A stretch of DNA of 64,000 nucleotides from Paucisalibacillus algeriensis (GCF_000577245.1 NZ_CBYO010000020.1:220871-284870), one strand, 5' to 3'; shown: positions 44,361 to 53,803, numbered from the stretch's first letter. The notes: a model not told the origin generated them from the sequence alone. Numbers and translations: made by a program.

Positions 44361-45740
44361 TTATTTATTCATTAAGCTATGTCCTCGGCCATAGAACAAA
44401 TAAATCATTAATCCAACTAAAAACCAAATTCCGGATGCTATCAAGGTATCAACGGAAAGTTGTGTGATTAAAAAGATACATGATATAAACGATAAAATTG
44501 GTATGAAAGGAAATAGCGGTACTTTAAACCCGCCACTTGGTAGTTGCTTATCCTTTCTTAGAAAAATCACACCAATGGACACGATCGTAAACGCAAGCAA
44601 AGTCCCCATATTCGTCATTTCAGCCAGTTTAGCTAATGGTAGTAAGCCTGCACAAAGAGCAATTAGAATAGAAAAAACCCAAGTGCTCATGACTGGAGAA
44701 TTGTTACTATTTAGGCGACTCATGCTTTTTGGTAATAATTGATCACGGCCAAGCGCAAACAGTAATCTTGTTCCTCCATAAAGTAATACAAGAATTACGG
44801 TCATCATCCCTGCAATAGCTCCAAGTGATATAAATCCAGCTACCCAGTTCTGATTTACCATTTCCATTGCAAAACTAACAGGGTCACTGACATTTAACTC
44901 CGTATAAGAAACCATACCTGTTAATACAAGTGAAACAGCTACGTAAAGTGTTGTACAAATTAATAAGGAACCAATTATCCCAATTGGCATTGCCTTTTGT
45001 GGATTCTTTACCTCTTCCGCAGCGGAAGAAACAGCATCAAATCCAAGATATGCAAAGAATACAAGTGCGGCTCCAGTAAATACACCATCCCATCCAAACG
45101 GTAAAAAGGGTTCCCAGTTAGTTGGCTTTACATAAAACACACCGACTATAATAAACAGCAATATAACACTAATTTTTATAAATACCATAATCTTGTTTAA
45201 CCGATTTGAACCTTGTAATCCAAACGAAAGTAAGAAAGCTAGTAATAGTACAATTACAATAGCAGGGAGATTGATATAAGTTCCCTCTGTTGGATTAAAA
45301 GGACCTGTCACCGCATGTGGTATAGCAATATGAAATCCCTCTAATAAAGAAACAAAGTAAGCAGACCATCCTGTTGCAACCGAAGCTGCAGCTAGTCCAT
45401 ATTCCAATACTAATGCCCATGCCACAATCCACGCAACGACTTCTCCGAATACAGAATAGCTATACGTATAGGCGCTTCCCGTTATTGGGATGGAAGACGC
45501 AAATTCGGAGTAACACATTGCGGCTAATGAACAAACAATCGCCGCGATAATAAACGAATAAATAATTGCGGGACCAGAATGTAGCGCAGCAACCGTCCCA
45601 GGTAGAATGAAAATACCGGTTCCTATGATAGCTCCAACCCCAAGCATTACTAAATCAAATGCTCCCAATGTTCGACGGAGTTGTATGCTGTCTTTTTTGT
45701 TTAGCATGTCATGAATGTCTTTTTTTCTAAGTCTGTTCAC
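44361..45740 (-). CDS. APC-family amino acid permease (cationic amino acid transporter type)
   Basis: About 459 residues from GTG 45740, which has AAAGAGG at good spacing; the frame is open to an ATG at 45773 with no ribosome site. Twelve or more spans; GVGAIIGTGIFILPGTVAAL near the first span is the APC signature, and VFFAYLGFDAVSSAAEEVKNP (about 240) is characteristic of the YfnA/CAT-like group. It exchanges or imports amino acids; the substrate is not determined. Monocistronic. Confidence 0.87.
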   Translation of the reverse strand: MNRLRKKDIHDMLNKKDSIQLRRTLGAFDLVMLGVGAIIGTGIFILPGTVAALHSGPAIIYSFIIAAIVCSLAAMCYSEFASSIPITGSAYTYSYSVFGEVVAWIVAWALVLEYGLAAASVATGWSAYFVSLLEGFHIAIPHAVTGPFNPTEGTYINLPAIVIVLLLAFLLSFGLQGSNRLNKIMVFIKISVILLFIIVGVFYVKPTNWEPFLPFGWDGVFTGAALVFFAYLGFDAVSSAAEEVKNPQKAMPIGIIGSLLICTTLYVAVSLVLTGMVSYTELNVSDPVSFAMEMVNQNWVAGFISLGAIAGMMTVILVLLYGGTRLLFALGRDQLLPKSMSRLNSNNSPVMSTWVFSILIALCAGLLPLAKLAEMTNMGTLLAFTIVSIGVIFLRKDKQLPSGGFKVPLFPFIPILSFISCIFLITQLSVDTLIASGIWFLVGLMIYLFYGRGHSLMNK

Positions 45741-45849
45741 ACTAAAACCTCTTTTATTTTTCGTTATGTACATTTAGTTTATGTAAAATTACTAATATCT
45801 CTCACCAAAATGTTTACAGATAAACATCTTTTCATTATACCAAATAGAA

Positions 45850-45881
45850 AATGGGGCACAAGATTAGATTGTACCCCATTA
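45850..45881 (-). terminator. Terminator of the propeller-lectin gene
   Basis: AATGGGGCACA and TGTACCCCATT form a stem with one mismatch, followed on the minus strand by a T-rich run. It lies 20 nt beyond the stop of the lectin gene. Confidence 0.75.
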
Positions 45882-45898
45882 GGTTTAATACCTCTGTA

Positions 45899-47107
45899 TT
45901 ATCTATCCAACCACGAATGGATTAGTGATTGATTTTGACCTCTAGCAAAGACATCAATCCGATTAGGATTCCAAGAAACCGCTGCAGGCGCAGACGTTAG
46001 TGTGCCGCCAAGATTCTCCCAGTTTCCCCAACGTGTCCCGTTCCAGGTACGTTTGTAGAGTCGATTTCCAGTACCACGAGCAAATACATCTAATTGATTT
46101 GCGCGGCGAGAAGAAACTGCTGGTGCACTAGTTAATGTACCTCCTAGACTTTCCCAATCACTCCACCTATTCCCGTTCCACCACTTATGAATTAAATCAT
46201 TGTTTTGGCCTCTAGCAAAGACGTCAATGCGATTTGGACCCCAAGAGACTGCGGCAGGCTCAGAGTTTAGATTTCCTCCAAGATCTTCCCAATCTAACCA
46301 GCGAGATCCGTTCCATGTTTTCATATAAAGACGATTTCCAGTACCACGCACAAACACATCTAGTTGATTAGTACGACGTGAAGAAACTGCTGGGCCACTG
46401 GTTAAGACACCACCAAGGCTTTCCCAATCATTCCAACGGGAGCCATCCCACCACTTGTGATATAGCGTATTATCTGTACTGCGAACAAATACATCAATTC
46501 GATTTGGTCCCCAAGAAACAGCGGCAGGAGGACTTGTTAAGACACCACCAAGGCTTTCCCAATCATTCCAGCGAGAGCCATCCCACCATTTGTGATAAAG
46601 CATATTATCTGTACCCCTAGCAAACACATCTAAACGATTCGGCTGCCATGAAGCAACAGTTGGTGCAGAAGTAAGAACGCCACCTAAGTCTTCCCAATTG
46701 GACCAACCTTGCCCTGGACCAGGCTGACCACCCCCACCTTTTAGTTGATCTAGTGTGATTTGAATAACCCTTCTTAGTACGCGGTCTGCAACATTTTGAG
46801 AAACATTATGTTGTCTGAATAACAAGTTAAACCATGGAACCTGTCTTTGGAATTGGTTATAGATTTGATTAGCGTTTTGGTTGGCATTGGCTTGATTTAC
46901 CACATAGTTCACGACAAAGAAAAAGACATATTCTGTAATTTGCCTATTCATCCCTGCATCTTCAAGTTCCCTATATAAATTGTTATGTTGGGAACGAATG
47001 GTTTGTAGAATTTGTTGAACACTTGGCTGTTGCCTATCCATATATAACGGTTGCCCGTAATACTGTACTGGTACAAACTGTGGAAAATAGTACTGATAAT
47101 AAAACAT
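45899..47107 (-). CDS. Six-repeat beta-propeller lectin-like protein with Tyr-rich N-terminus
   Basis: About 402 residues from the ATG at 47107, where GGAGGA has proper spacing. Residues 1-20 are rich in Tyr, Phe and Pro (YYQYYFPQFVPVQYY). A helical domain follows (about 25-120), then a Gly-Pro hinge, then six repeats of 45 residues, each of the form W..LGG.L.S.P........LDVF.RG....LY..W....W. The repeats resemble fungal PVL and bacterial PLL sugar-binding propellers. From repeat two on, two types alternate (SWGPNRIDVF and SSRR.NQLDVF). There is no signal peptide; the Tyr-rich start recalls spore coat proteins. Sugar binding is inferred. Confidence 0.78.
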   Translation of the reverse strand: MFYYQYYFPQFVPVQYYGQPLYMDRQQPSVQQILQTIRSQHNNLYRELEDAGMNRQITEYVFFFVVNYVVNQANANQNANQIYNQFQRQVPWFNLLFRQHNVSQNVADRVLRRVIQITLDQLKGGGGQPGPGQGWSNWEDLGGVLTSAPTVASWQPNRLDVFARGTDNMLYHKWWDGSRWNDWESLGGVLTSPPAAVSWGPNRIDVFVRSTDNTLYHKWWDGSRWNDWESLGGVLTSGPAVSSRRTNQLDVFVRGTGNRLYMKTWNGSRWLDWEDLGGNLNSEPAAVSWGPNRIDVFARGQNNDLIHKWWNGNRWSDWESLGGTLTSAPAVSSRRANQLDVFARGTGNRLYKRTWNGTRWGNWENLGGTLTSAPAAVSWNPNRIDVFARGQNQSLIHSWLDR

Positions 47108-47342
47108 CTGCATTCCTCCGCTTTTTAACTAGAATATGCTGGGGAGTATGAATTGGAAGCAATAAATAAGCCTATTTCCTGGAAAAGAAAGTAGGCAATT
47201 ATGGAGTTCCTCATATTTACCGAACCTAAATTAAGCTGATTGCTTTTTTATAGAAAAAAGTAATGTAATGGTTATTTAGTTCATAGTTTTTTTAGGACAA
47301 GTATTTTTTAAAAGACAAAACAGAATGAGGTGAGGAACTTCG

Positions 47343-47993
47343 TTGGAATTTGTAGAGCCTTTTGTTAAGATATTGATGATTAATTTGATATTGAGTGGTG
47401 ATAATGCGGTAGTTATCGCAATGGCAAGTCGTAACTTACCATCCAACTTAAAGAAAAAGGCAATTGCCTGGGGAACGGTTGGGGCTGTAGTATTCCGTAT
47501 TGTATTTACGGTAATAGTCATGTATTTATTAAAATTACCATATATCCATTTAATAGGGGGAATCCTACTGTTATTGGTGGCATATAAGCTTCTAGTAGAT
47601 AAAGAACCGGAAGATAGCCAAATGAAAGTTGGTAATTCCTTGAAAGAAGCAATTGTTATTATTATTTTGGCAGATATGCTGATGAGCTTAGATAATGTAT
47701 TGGGAATTGTAGCGGTATCCAATAACAATATGCTATTAGTTATCATAGGTATCATTTTAAGTATCCCAATCATGCTATTTGCTAGCCAATTTATATTAAA
47801 GATCATGGAAACATACTCGTTTGTTGTCTATATAGGTTCAGCACTATTAGCTTGGACAGCTGGGGAAATGATCGTAAAAGAACCATTTATACAACTTATT
47901 TTCGCTTCAAATCCGTTCACGGAAACAGCCATGTTAATTGGGTTGATTATTGCTACCCTAACAATCGGTGGGTTTCAAAGGAAGTATCGGTAA
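47343..47993 (+). CDS. TerC-family membrane protein (YjbE-like)
   Basis: A 216-residue protein with about seven spans. The acidic motif NLILSGDNAVVIAMASRNL near the N-terminus and the matching LADMLMSLDNVLGIVA (about 103-118) are the two metal-binding halves of TerC proteins; Bacillus members export manganese or help to load it into secreted enzymes. The TTG start at 47343 has GAGGTGAGGAAC upstream. I looked for a manganese (yybP-ykoY) riboswitch upstream and found none that convinced me. Confidence 0.87.
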   Translation: MEFVEPFVKILMINLILSGDNAVVIAMASRNLPSNLKKKAIAWGTVGAVVFRIVFTVIVMYLLKLPYIHLIGGILLLLVAYKLLVDKEPEDSQMKVGNSLKEAIVIIILADMLMSLDNVLGIVAVSNNNMLLVIIGIILSIPIMLFASQFILKIMETYSFVVYIGSALLAWTAGEMIVKEPFIQLIFASNPFTETAMLIGLIIATLTIGGFQRKYR

Positions 47994-48108
47994 AGCTTTA
48001 TACAAGGGGGTCTTCATGAACGTGAAGGGAAATTGTAAAATTACTATTGTACAAATGGAAACAATGAAATATAGTACAGATATAACTAACTAAAAGGAGT
48101 TACCCCAT

Positions 48109-48963
48109 ATGAAATTACGTGTATCAGCGGTACAATACCACTTAGAAAAAATAAATAGTTTTGAAGACTTCGCAGCTCAAGTAACTCATTATGTTCGAAC
48201 TGCTAAAGAATATGATTCCGAATTCGTTCTTTTCCCGGAGTTCTTTACAACACAGTTACTATCTATCACAGGAGAAACGGTTGGACTAGTTGATGAATTA
48301 CCTAACTTTACAGAACAATATATAGACTTGTTTAAAGGATTAGCAAAGGAAACGGGAATGCATATTATTGGTGGAACCCATGTAATAGAAAAAGCAGAGA
48401 AATTATATAACACTGCCCATCTATTTTATCCAGATGGCCGTGTGGCGGAACAACCTAAACTTCATATGACACCAACAGAGAAAAAAGATTGGAACATTAC
48501 CCCAGGCGAATCCATTCAGATTTTTGAGACAGATAAAGGAAAAATTGCTTTGTTAACATGCTATGACATGGAATTTCCAGAAATTGTAAGGGTGGTACGT
48601 GGTATGGGGGCTGATGTTATCTTTGCGCCGTCTTGTACAGATGACCTTCATGGTTTTAACCGTGTGCGCTATACATGCCATGCTCGAACAATTGAAAATC
48701 AGGTATATGTTGTAACAACAGGTACGGTTGGAGCTCTACGTAATGTTGACTTTATGAGAGCGAATTATGGTCAGGCTGCAGTCATCACGCCAAATGATAT
48801 TCCATTTCCGAAAAACGGAATTTTAATGGAAGGCGAATTTAACCATGATATGATTATCACAGCTGATCTAGATTTGTCGCTACTATATAAAGTAAGAGAA
48901 GAAGGATCGGTAACAACTTGGACCGATAGACGCCTAGATTTATATCCCGACCTTAGTAAATAA
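48109..48963 (+). CDS. Carbon-nitrogen hydrolase (nitrilase superfamily)
   Basis: A 284-residue enzyme with the Glu-Lys-Cys triad: Glu44 in FPEFF, Lys118 in QPKLHMTP and Cys152 in LLTCYDMEFPE. It hydrolyses an amide or nitrile of unknown identity. Bacillus YhcX is a single polypeptide of GNAT plus this hydrolase; here the hydrolase is separate and is followed 17 nt later by a GNAT gene, so the two probably act together. AAAAGGAGTT precedes the ATG. First gene of a run that continues with the GNAT and a LysE-type exporter. Confidence 0.9.
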   Translation: MKLRVSAVQYHLEKINSFEDFAAQVTHYVRTAKEYDSEFVLFPEFFTTQLLSITGETVGLVDELPNFTEQYIDLFKGLAKETGMHIIGGTHVIEKAEKLYNTAHLFYPDGRVAEQPKLHMTPTEKKDWNITPGESIQIFETDKGKIALLTCYDMEFPEIVRVVRGMGADVIFAPSCTDDLHGFNRVRYTCHARTIENQVYVVTTGTVGALRNVDFMRANYGQAAVITPNDIPFPKNGILMEGEFNHDMIITADLDLSLLYKVREEGSVTTWTDRRLDLYPDLSK

Positions 48964-48980
48964 GAAGGGAAGGAGACCTT

Positions 48981-49652
48981 ATGCTTTATAAAAAGCAAGT
49001 CTACCTTAGAAGCGATGAAGGTTTTGTAGATGCATTAGTAAGGAATTACGGGCGGGAAGACTTTAATGAATTAATACAAATTCAGGCGGAAAGCTTTCCT
49101 CCTCCTTTTCCATCGGAGCTGTGGTGGAGCAAGGAACAACTGGATAATCATGTGACCCTATTTCCTGATGGTGCATTATGTGTGGAAGTGAGTGGTGTTC
49201 TAGCAGGATCTATGACAGGGGTAATTGTGGAATTCGATCCTGCCAATCCTATTCATACATGGGAAGACATTACAAATGATGGGTATATACGTAATCATAA
49301 TCCACATGGAAACACATTGTATGTAGTCGACATTTGTATTCGACCAACTTTTCGTAAATTAGCTCTGGGTAAATTACTGATGCAGTCGATGTATGAAGTT
49401 GTGATTCATAAAGGATTAGAGAGATTACTTGGTGGTGGTAGGATGCCTGGTTACCATAAACATGCTAATACCTTATCGGCCGAAGCCTATTTAGAACAAG
49501 TGGTAGGCGGTAAGTTAAAGGATCCGGTACTTTCATTCTTATTAAATGTGGGAAGAATGCCAATCGGTGTAATCCCAAATTACTTGGAGGATGAGGAATC
49601 CTTGAATTATGCTGTTTTGATGGAATGGAAAAATCCATTTATGACTTTGTAG
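48981..49652 (+). CDS. GNAT-family N-acetyltransferase, partner of the carbon-nitrogen hydrolase
   Basis: A 223-residue acetyltransferase. The CoA-binding motif A is in VVDICIRPTFRKLALGKLLM (about 115-134), and LLGGGRMPGYHKHANTLSAE is characteristic of the N-terminal domain of YhcX-like fusion proteins. AAGGGAAGGAGACC precedes the ATG. It lies 17 nt after the hydrolase and 23 nt before the LysE-type exporter, on the same strand. Confidence 0.85.
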   Translation: MLYKKQVYLRSDEGFVDALVRNYGREDFNELIQIQAESFPPPFPSELWWSKEQLDNHVTLFPDGALCVEVSGVLAGSMTGVIVEFDPANPIHTWEDITNDGYIRNHNPHGNTLYVVDICIRPTFRKLALGKLLMQSMYEVVIHKGLERLLGGGRMPGYHKHANTLSAEAYLEQVVGGKLKDPVLSFLLNVGRMPIGVIPNYLEDEESLNYAVLMEWKNPFMTL

Positions 49653-49675
49653 CTTAGTAGAAGGAAGGGGAAATT

Positions 49676-50296
49676 GTGGAAGCCTTTATGCATGGCGTTA
49701 TATTAGCTTTTGGTCTAATCCTTCCTTTAGGGATACAAAATGTGTTTATTTTTAACCAGGGTGCCATACATTCTAGGCTAATAAAGGCTTTACCGGCTGT
49801 CGTTACGGCAGCAATATGTGATACTATACTGATTTCCTTGGCTATAGCTGGGGTTTCTGTAATTGTTCTCCGTATTGATGGTATCGGCCTGGCATTATCC
49901 TGGGCAGGTTTTTTCTTTTTACTGTATATGGGATGGGTTATGTGGAAAAGTAATCCGAATAGGGATCGAACGGACCGAGACCGATATTCAACGAAACGTC
50001 AAATTACTTTTGCGGCATCGGTTTCGCTATTAAATCCACATGCCATTTTAGATACGATTGGTGTAATCGGAACAAATTCCATCGCATATGAAGGTTTTGA
50101 GAAGCTGATATTTGCTGTTTCTTGTATTTTGATATCCTGGATTTGGTTCTTCAGTCTTGCTTTAGTGGGGAGCCGACTTGGGAAAATAGGAAATTCCGAT
50201 AAGTTACTGAAAAGACTAAATCAAGTATCGGCTATTATTATTTGGGTAATGGCGGTGTATATGGGATATCAAATAGTTGATGCGGACCTATTTTGA
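49676..50296 (+). CDS. LysE/ArgO-type amino acid exporter
   Basis: A 206-residue membrane protein with six spans. The N-terminal GVILAFGLILPLGIQNVFIFNQG is diagnostic of the LysE/ArgO branch, which exports lysine, arginine or similar basic amino acids, and SLLNPHAILDTIGVIG (about 121-136) is the conserved NPHA motif. The GTG start has AAGGAAGGGG upstream. Last gene of the hydrolase-GNAT-exporter run, which may therefore handle a basic amino acid or its amide. A terminator follows. Confidence 0.9.
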   Translation: MEAFMHGVILAFGLILPLGIQNVFIFNQGAIHSRLIKALPAVVTAAICDTILISLAIAGVSVIVLRIDGIGLALSWAGFFFLLYMGWVMWKSNPNRDRTDRDRYSTKRQITFAASVSLLNPHAILDTIGVIGTNSIAYEGFEKLIFAVSCILISWIWFFSLALVGSRLGKIGNSDKLLKRLNQVSAIIIWVMAVYMGYQIVDADLF

Positions 50297-50300
50297 TTAG

Positions 50301-50328
50301 AAAAGCCTTCCCCATGGAAGGCTTTTTG
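50301..50328 (+). terminator. Terminator of the hydrolase-GNAT-LysE run
   Basis: AAAAGCCTTCC and GGAAGGCTTTTT form a perfect 11-bp stem with a 4-nt loop and a T-run. Confidence 0.92.
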
Positions 50329-50340
50329 TTTTCTGTGCTA

Positions 50341-50505
50341 CTATTCTTGATCTTCTTCTTGATCTTCTTGAACATCTCCTGTTTCTTGTTGTTCCGTTGA
50401 ATCCTCATCTGATGCTGGTTCTTCTGGATCTTCTGTACAAGCCGCTAAAAGTCCTGTTGATAGAATCAGAATGAAAATAGTCAATAATAACTTTTTTAAC
50501 TTCAC
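50341..50505 (-). CDS. Small acidic lipoprotein (54 residues)
   Basis: From GTG 50505, with GAGGTGATC upstream, the frame reads MKLKKLLLTIFILILSTGLL, then AAC and a tail of D, E, Q, P and S. The lipobox LAAC sets the lipidated Cys at 23, leaving a 32-residue acidic, glutamine-rich tail. Same design as the protein at 40814-40963. It converges with the LysE-type exporter gene. The function is unknown. Confidence 0.72.
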   Translation of the reverse strand: MKLKKLLLTIFILILSTGLLAACTEDPEEPASDEDSTEQQETGDVQEDQEEDQE

Positions 50506-50745
50506 CTTGATCACCTCATGATTTTTATTTTGTACATCTTTAATTGTATAGACTCATTGTTAAGAGGTTATAAACTTAAGGTAAAATTACTATCTGAATA
50601 TTTTGTCGTATTGTAAGTAATTTGAGCTATTTTTTATAAATATGTGGGTCAGAGGTCATGTTTGCTTCATTCAGAGAAAGCTCACTAATTGCACAATCAA
50701 AAAAACGCCCTTTTGGAAAAGGACGTTTCAATGGTTATATCAAGA

Positions 50746-51465
50746 TTATTCACCTAAATCAACATTATGGTAGACCTGTTGAACATCTTCAAGATCTTCT
50801 AAAACATCAACTAACTTTTCAAACTGTGCCTTGGATTCCTCATCTAATTCTACCTCGTTTTGAGGAAGCATAGTTAATTCAGCAACGGTAAACTCTGTAA
50901 TGCCAACATTTTGAAAAGCTTCTTGTACAGCATGGTATTGGTCTGGTTCTGCATATACAATTACGGTTTCATCTTCTTCTAATACATCACGAACATCAAC
51001 ATCAGCTTCCATTAAAAGCTCAAGAACTTCATCAGCAGTTTTGCCTTCTACACCAAATACTGCAGTAGCATCAAACATATAAGCAACAGATCCACTTACA
51101 CCCATGTTACCACCATTTTTACCGAAGGCAGCACGTACTTCAGATGCCGTTCTGTTAACGTTATTTGTTAATGTATCGACAATAAGCATTGCACCGTTTG
51201 GACCAAATCCTTCATATCGAAGCTCATCATAGTTTTCGTCGTCTCCACCTTTGGCTTTGTCAATAGCCTTCTCGATAATGTGCTTAGGAACACTATATGT
51301 TTTCGCACGTTCTAAAACAACCTTCAATGCTTGGTTAGCTTCTGGATCTGGTTCCCCTTGTTTAGCAGCAACATAAATCTCGCGACCAAACTTAGCATAA
51401 ATGCGACTAGTATTCTTATCCTTTTCTGCTTTTTTATCTTTAATATTATTCCATTTACGTCCCAT
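50746..51465 (-). CDS. YebC/PmpR-family protein (YeeI/YrbC-like)
   Basis: A 239-residue protein from ATG 51465 ([17 protein letters not shown]); the frame is open further upstream but family length and start agree with this ATG. It contains [40 protein letters not shown] and ending VQQVYHNVD, all typical. YebC-type proteins were long called transcription regulators and are now also linked to helping ribosomes through proline-rich stretches. Cytoplasmic. No operon partner; the ribosome site is weak. Confidence 0.93.
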   Translation of the reverse strand: MGRKWNNIKDKKAEKDKNTSRIYAKFGREIYVAAKQGEPDPEANQALKVVLERAKTYSVPKHIIEKAIDKAKGGDDENYDELRYEGFGPNGAMLIVDTLTNNVNRTASEVRAAFGKNGGNMGVSGSVAYMFDATAVFGVEGKTADEVLELLMEADVDVRDVLEEDETVIVYAEPDQYHAVQEAFQNVGITEFTVAELTMLPQNEVELDEESKAQFEKLVDVLEDLEDVQQVYHNVDLGE

Positions 51466-51850
51466 AAAAGAACATCTCACTTTCTTAACCTTAGTCTGAC
51501 TGAATCTTATTATTAAAAACAATGGAGTATCAACTGATTGACTATACTATTATACAACATTTTAGGCGGATTTTCTCGAGAAATTTTGGATGGGTGATGG
51601 ATCATAATGGGTCTTTTGTAAGGGAGTTTTTATTAGGGATGTTGACAGGGCTACTCATCTCGATTTTAGATAAGAAATAAACTAAAAACATTATGACTAG
51701 CCATTCATCTTCTTTAAAAGAGAAAAATTAACTCTAAAAGTAATGATAGATACAATATCTGGACAGCCCTCCGCCTAAAGTTCTCGGCATCTCGACATGA
51801 AGTCTTGCATAAGCTATATAAACCGCGTCCAAGATGGAGGGAAAGATAAC
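51466..51850. other. Upstream region of prkA with one tiny frame
   Basis: 385 bases between the YebC-type gene and prkA. A TTGACT near 51538 with TATTAT-like sequence after it may be a promoter. It also holds the 27-codon frame described separately, a perfect palindrome TTCTCGAGAA at about 51572, and the strong GGAGGGAAAG ribosome site of prkA. No sigma-E promoter could be assigned with confidence. Confidence 0.4.
51597..51680 (+). CDS. Possible 27-residue membrane peptide
   Basis: ATG 51597 opens a frame reading MDHNGSFVREFLLGMLTGLL and then ISILDKK. It is hydrophobic in the middle with a basic end, like other tiny single-span proteins of Bacilli. A GGATGGGTG stands directly before the ATG, which is close for a ribosome site. 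No homologue is recalled, so it may be chance. Confidence 0.3.
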   Translation: MDHNGSFVREFLLGMLTGLLISILDKK

Positions 51851-53746
51851 ATGGATATTCTTAACAGGGTGAAGAGCTTTCGTGAAGAGGAGAATCGTTT
51901 GAAGTGGGAAGGTACATTCGCGGAGTACCTGGACATCATAAAGGAAAGACCTGAGGTTGCCCAGACTGCTCATTCGCGAGTATATAATATGATTAAAGCA
52001 GCTGGTGTTAAGGAAAGAAATGGTCGAAAGATGTATGAGTTCTTTGGTGAAGAAATATTTGGATTAGAAGAGGCTATTGAGCGACTTGTTGAAGAATACT
52101 TTCATCCTGCTGCAAAGCGACTAGATGTAAGAAAACGTATTCTATTATTAATGGGCCCGGTTAGTGGTGGTAAATCTACCATTGTAACCATGCTAAAACG
52201 CGGTTTGGAAAAATATTCGCGAACGGATGAGGGTGCTGTTTACGCGATTAAGGGTTGTCCAATGCATGAGGATCCACTCCATTTAATACCACATCATTTA
52301 CGGGATGACTTTTTCCAGGAATATGGTATTCGGATAGAAGGTAGTCTATCCCCGCTAAATACGATGCGTCTGGAGTCGGAGTATGGAGGACGCGTGGAAG
52401 ATGTTAAGGTAGAGCGTATTTTTCTTTCGGAGGATAAGCGTGTTGGAATCGGAACCTTTAGTCCATCTGATCCGAAGTCCCAGGATATTGCAGACCTGAC
52501 AGGTAGTATTGATTTTTCAACGATAGCAGAATATGGATCGGAGTCAGATCCGAGAGCATATCGATTTGATGGAGAATTAAATAAGGCAAACCGCGGTATG
52601 ATGGAGTTTCAGGAAATGTTGAAGTGTGATGAGAAGTTCTTATGGCATTTGTTGTCCCTTACACAAGAGGGAAATTTTAAAGCGGGTAGGTTCGCGCTCA
52701 TCTCAGCCGACGAGCTAATCGTTGCGCATACAAACGAGTCAGAATACCGATCTTTTATATCTAATAAGAAAAATGAGGCACTGCATTCCAGAATAATAGT
52801 GATGCCAATCCCATATAACCTAAGAGTAAGTGAAGAAGAACGTATCTATAAAAAAATGATTAATCAAAGTGATATAGCACATGTCCATATTGCGCCACAT
52901 GCTCTACGTGTTGCCGCCATATTCTCTGTATTAACGAGATTAGAAGATTCTAAGAAACAGGGCATGGATTTGCTTAAGAAAATGCGTCTTTACGATGGTG
53001 AGAGTGTTGAAGGGTATAACCAGGTTGATGTGGAAGATTTAAAGCAAGAGTTCCCAACAGAAGGTATGGATGGGATAGATCCTCGTTATGTGATCAACCG
53101 TATATCATCTGCTATTATTCGAAAAGAAGTGCCATCCATTAATGCGCTTGATGTATTACGTTCCTTAAAAGAAGGGCTTGCACAGCATGCATCGATTTCA
53201 GACGAAGATAAGGAAACCTATATGAATTATATTTCCATTGCAAGAAAAGAGTATGATGAAATTGCTAAGAAGGAAGTTCAAAAAGCGTTTGTCTACTCCT
53301 ATGAAGAATCTGCAAAGTCCCTAATGGATAATTATCTAGATAATGTGGAGGCTTACTGTAATAAAAACAAGCTCAGAGATCCATTAACTGGTGAAGAATT
53401 GAATCCAGATGAAAAGCTAATGCGTTCAATTGAAGAGCAAATAGGTATTTCCGAAAATGCAAAACGTTCTTTCCGAGAAGAAATCCTAATTCGTATTTCT
53501 GCCTATGCAAGAAAAGGCAAGCGGTTTGATTATAACTCACACGATAGGCTGCGTGAGGCAATTCAGAAGAAGTTATTTGCAGATCTAAAGGATGTTGTGA
53601 AAATAACAACCTCTTCCAAGACACCAGATGAATCACAACTAAAGAAAATTAATGAGGTAATTGCTAGATTGATAGATGAATATGGGTATAATTCGGTATC
53701 GGCGAATGAACTTCTAAGATATGTTGGAAGTTTGCTGAATCGATAA
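51851..53746 (+). CDS. prkA: PrkA serine protein kinase / AAA+ protein of sporulation
   Basis: A 631-residue protein from ATG 51851 (GGAGGGAAAGATAAC before it); the open frame extends to 51797 without a ribosome site. Length equals B. subtilis PrkA. N-terminal AAA+ domain with Walker A GPVSGGKST (102-110), and a C-terminal domain that gave the kinase name. In B. subtilis it is expressed in the mother cell under sigma-E and promotes sigma-K dependent events; protease activity has also been reported. It stands before yhbH, but a strong terminator lies between. Confidence 0.95.
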   Translation: MDILNRVKSFREEENRLKWEGTFAEYLDIIKERPEVAQTAHSRVYNMIKAAGVKERNGRKMYEFFGEEIFGLEEAIERLVEEYFHPAAKRLDVRKRILLLMGPVSGGKSTIVTMLKRGLEKYSRTDEGAVYAIKGCPMHEDPLHLIPHHLRDDFFQEYGIRIEGSLSPLNTMRLESEYGGRVEDVKVERIFLSEDKRVGIGTFSPSDPKSQDIADLTGSIDFSTIAEYGSESDPRAYRFDGELNKANRGMMEFQEMLKCDEKFLWHLLSLTQEGNFKAGRFALISADELIVAHTNESEYRSFISNKKNEALHSRIIVMPIPYNLRVSEEERIYKKMINQSDIAHVHIAPHALRVAAIFSVLTRLEDSKKQGMDLLKKMRLYDGESVEGYNQVDVEDLKQEFPTEGMDGIDPRYVINRISSAIIRKEVPSINALDVLRSLKEGLAQHASISDEDKETYMNYISIARKEYDEIAKKEVQKAFVYSYEESAKSLMDNYLDNVEAYCNKNKLRDPLTGEELNPDEKLMRSIEEQIGISENAKRSFREEILIRISAYARKGKRFDYNSHDRLREAIQKKLFADLKDVVKITTSSKTPDESQLKKINEVIARLIDEYGYNSVSANELLRYVGSLLNR

Positions 53747-53761
53747 TTATACGTTGGATAT

Positions 53762-53803
53762 GGTAACAAGGTTGGCTAGAAGCTAGTCTTGTTACCTTTT
53801 TTT
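53762..53803 (+). terminator. Terminator of prkA
   Basis: GGTAACAAG and CTTGTTACC form a perfect 9-bp outer stem, with an inner GGCTAG/CTAG pairing, followed by seven T residues. Confidence 0.9.

Noticed and set aside
47114..47342. A GGGGAGTATG string before the TerC gene, considered as a yybP-ykoY manganese riboswitch
   Set aside because: Only one short element matches; the paired helices and second conserved loop are missing.
51800..51830. CATAAGCT before prkA, considered as a sigma-E -10 element
   Set aside because: No convincing -35 element at the right distance, so the promoter was not called.
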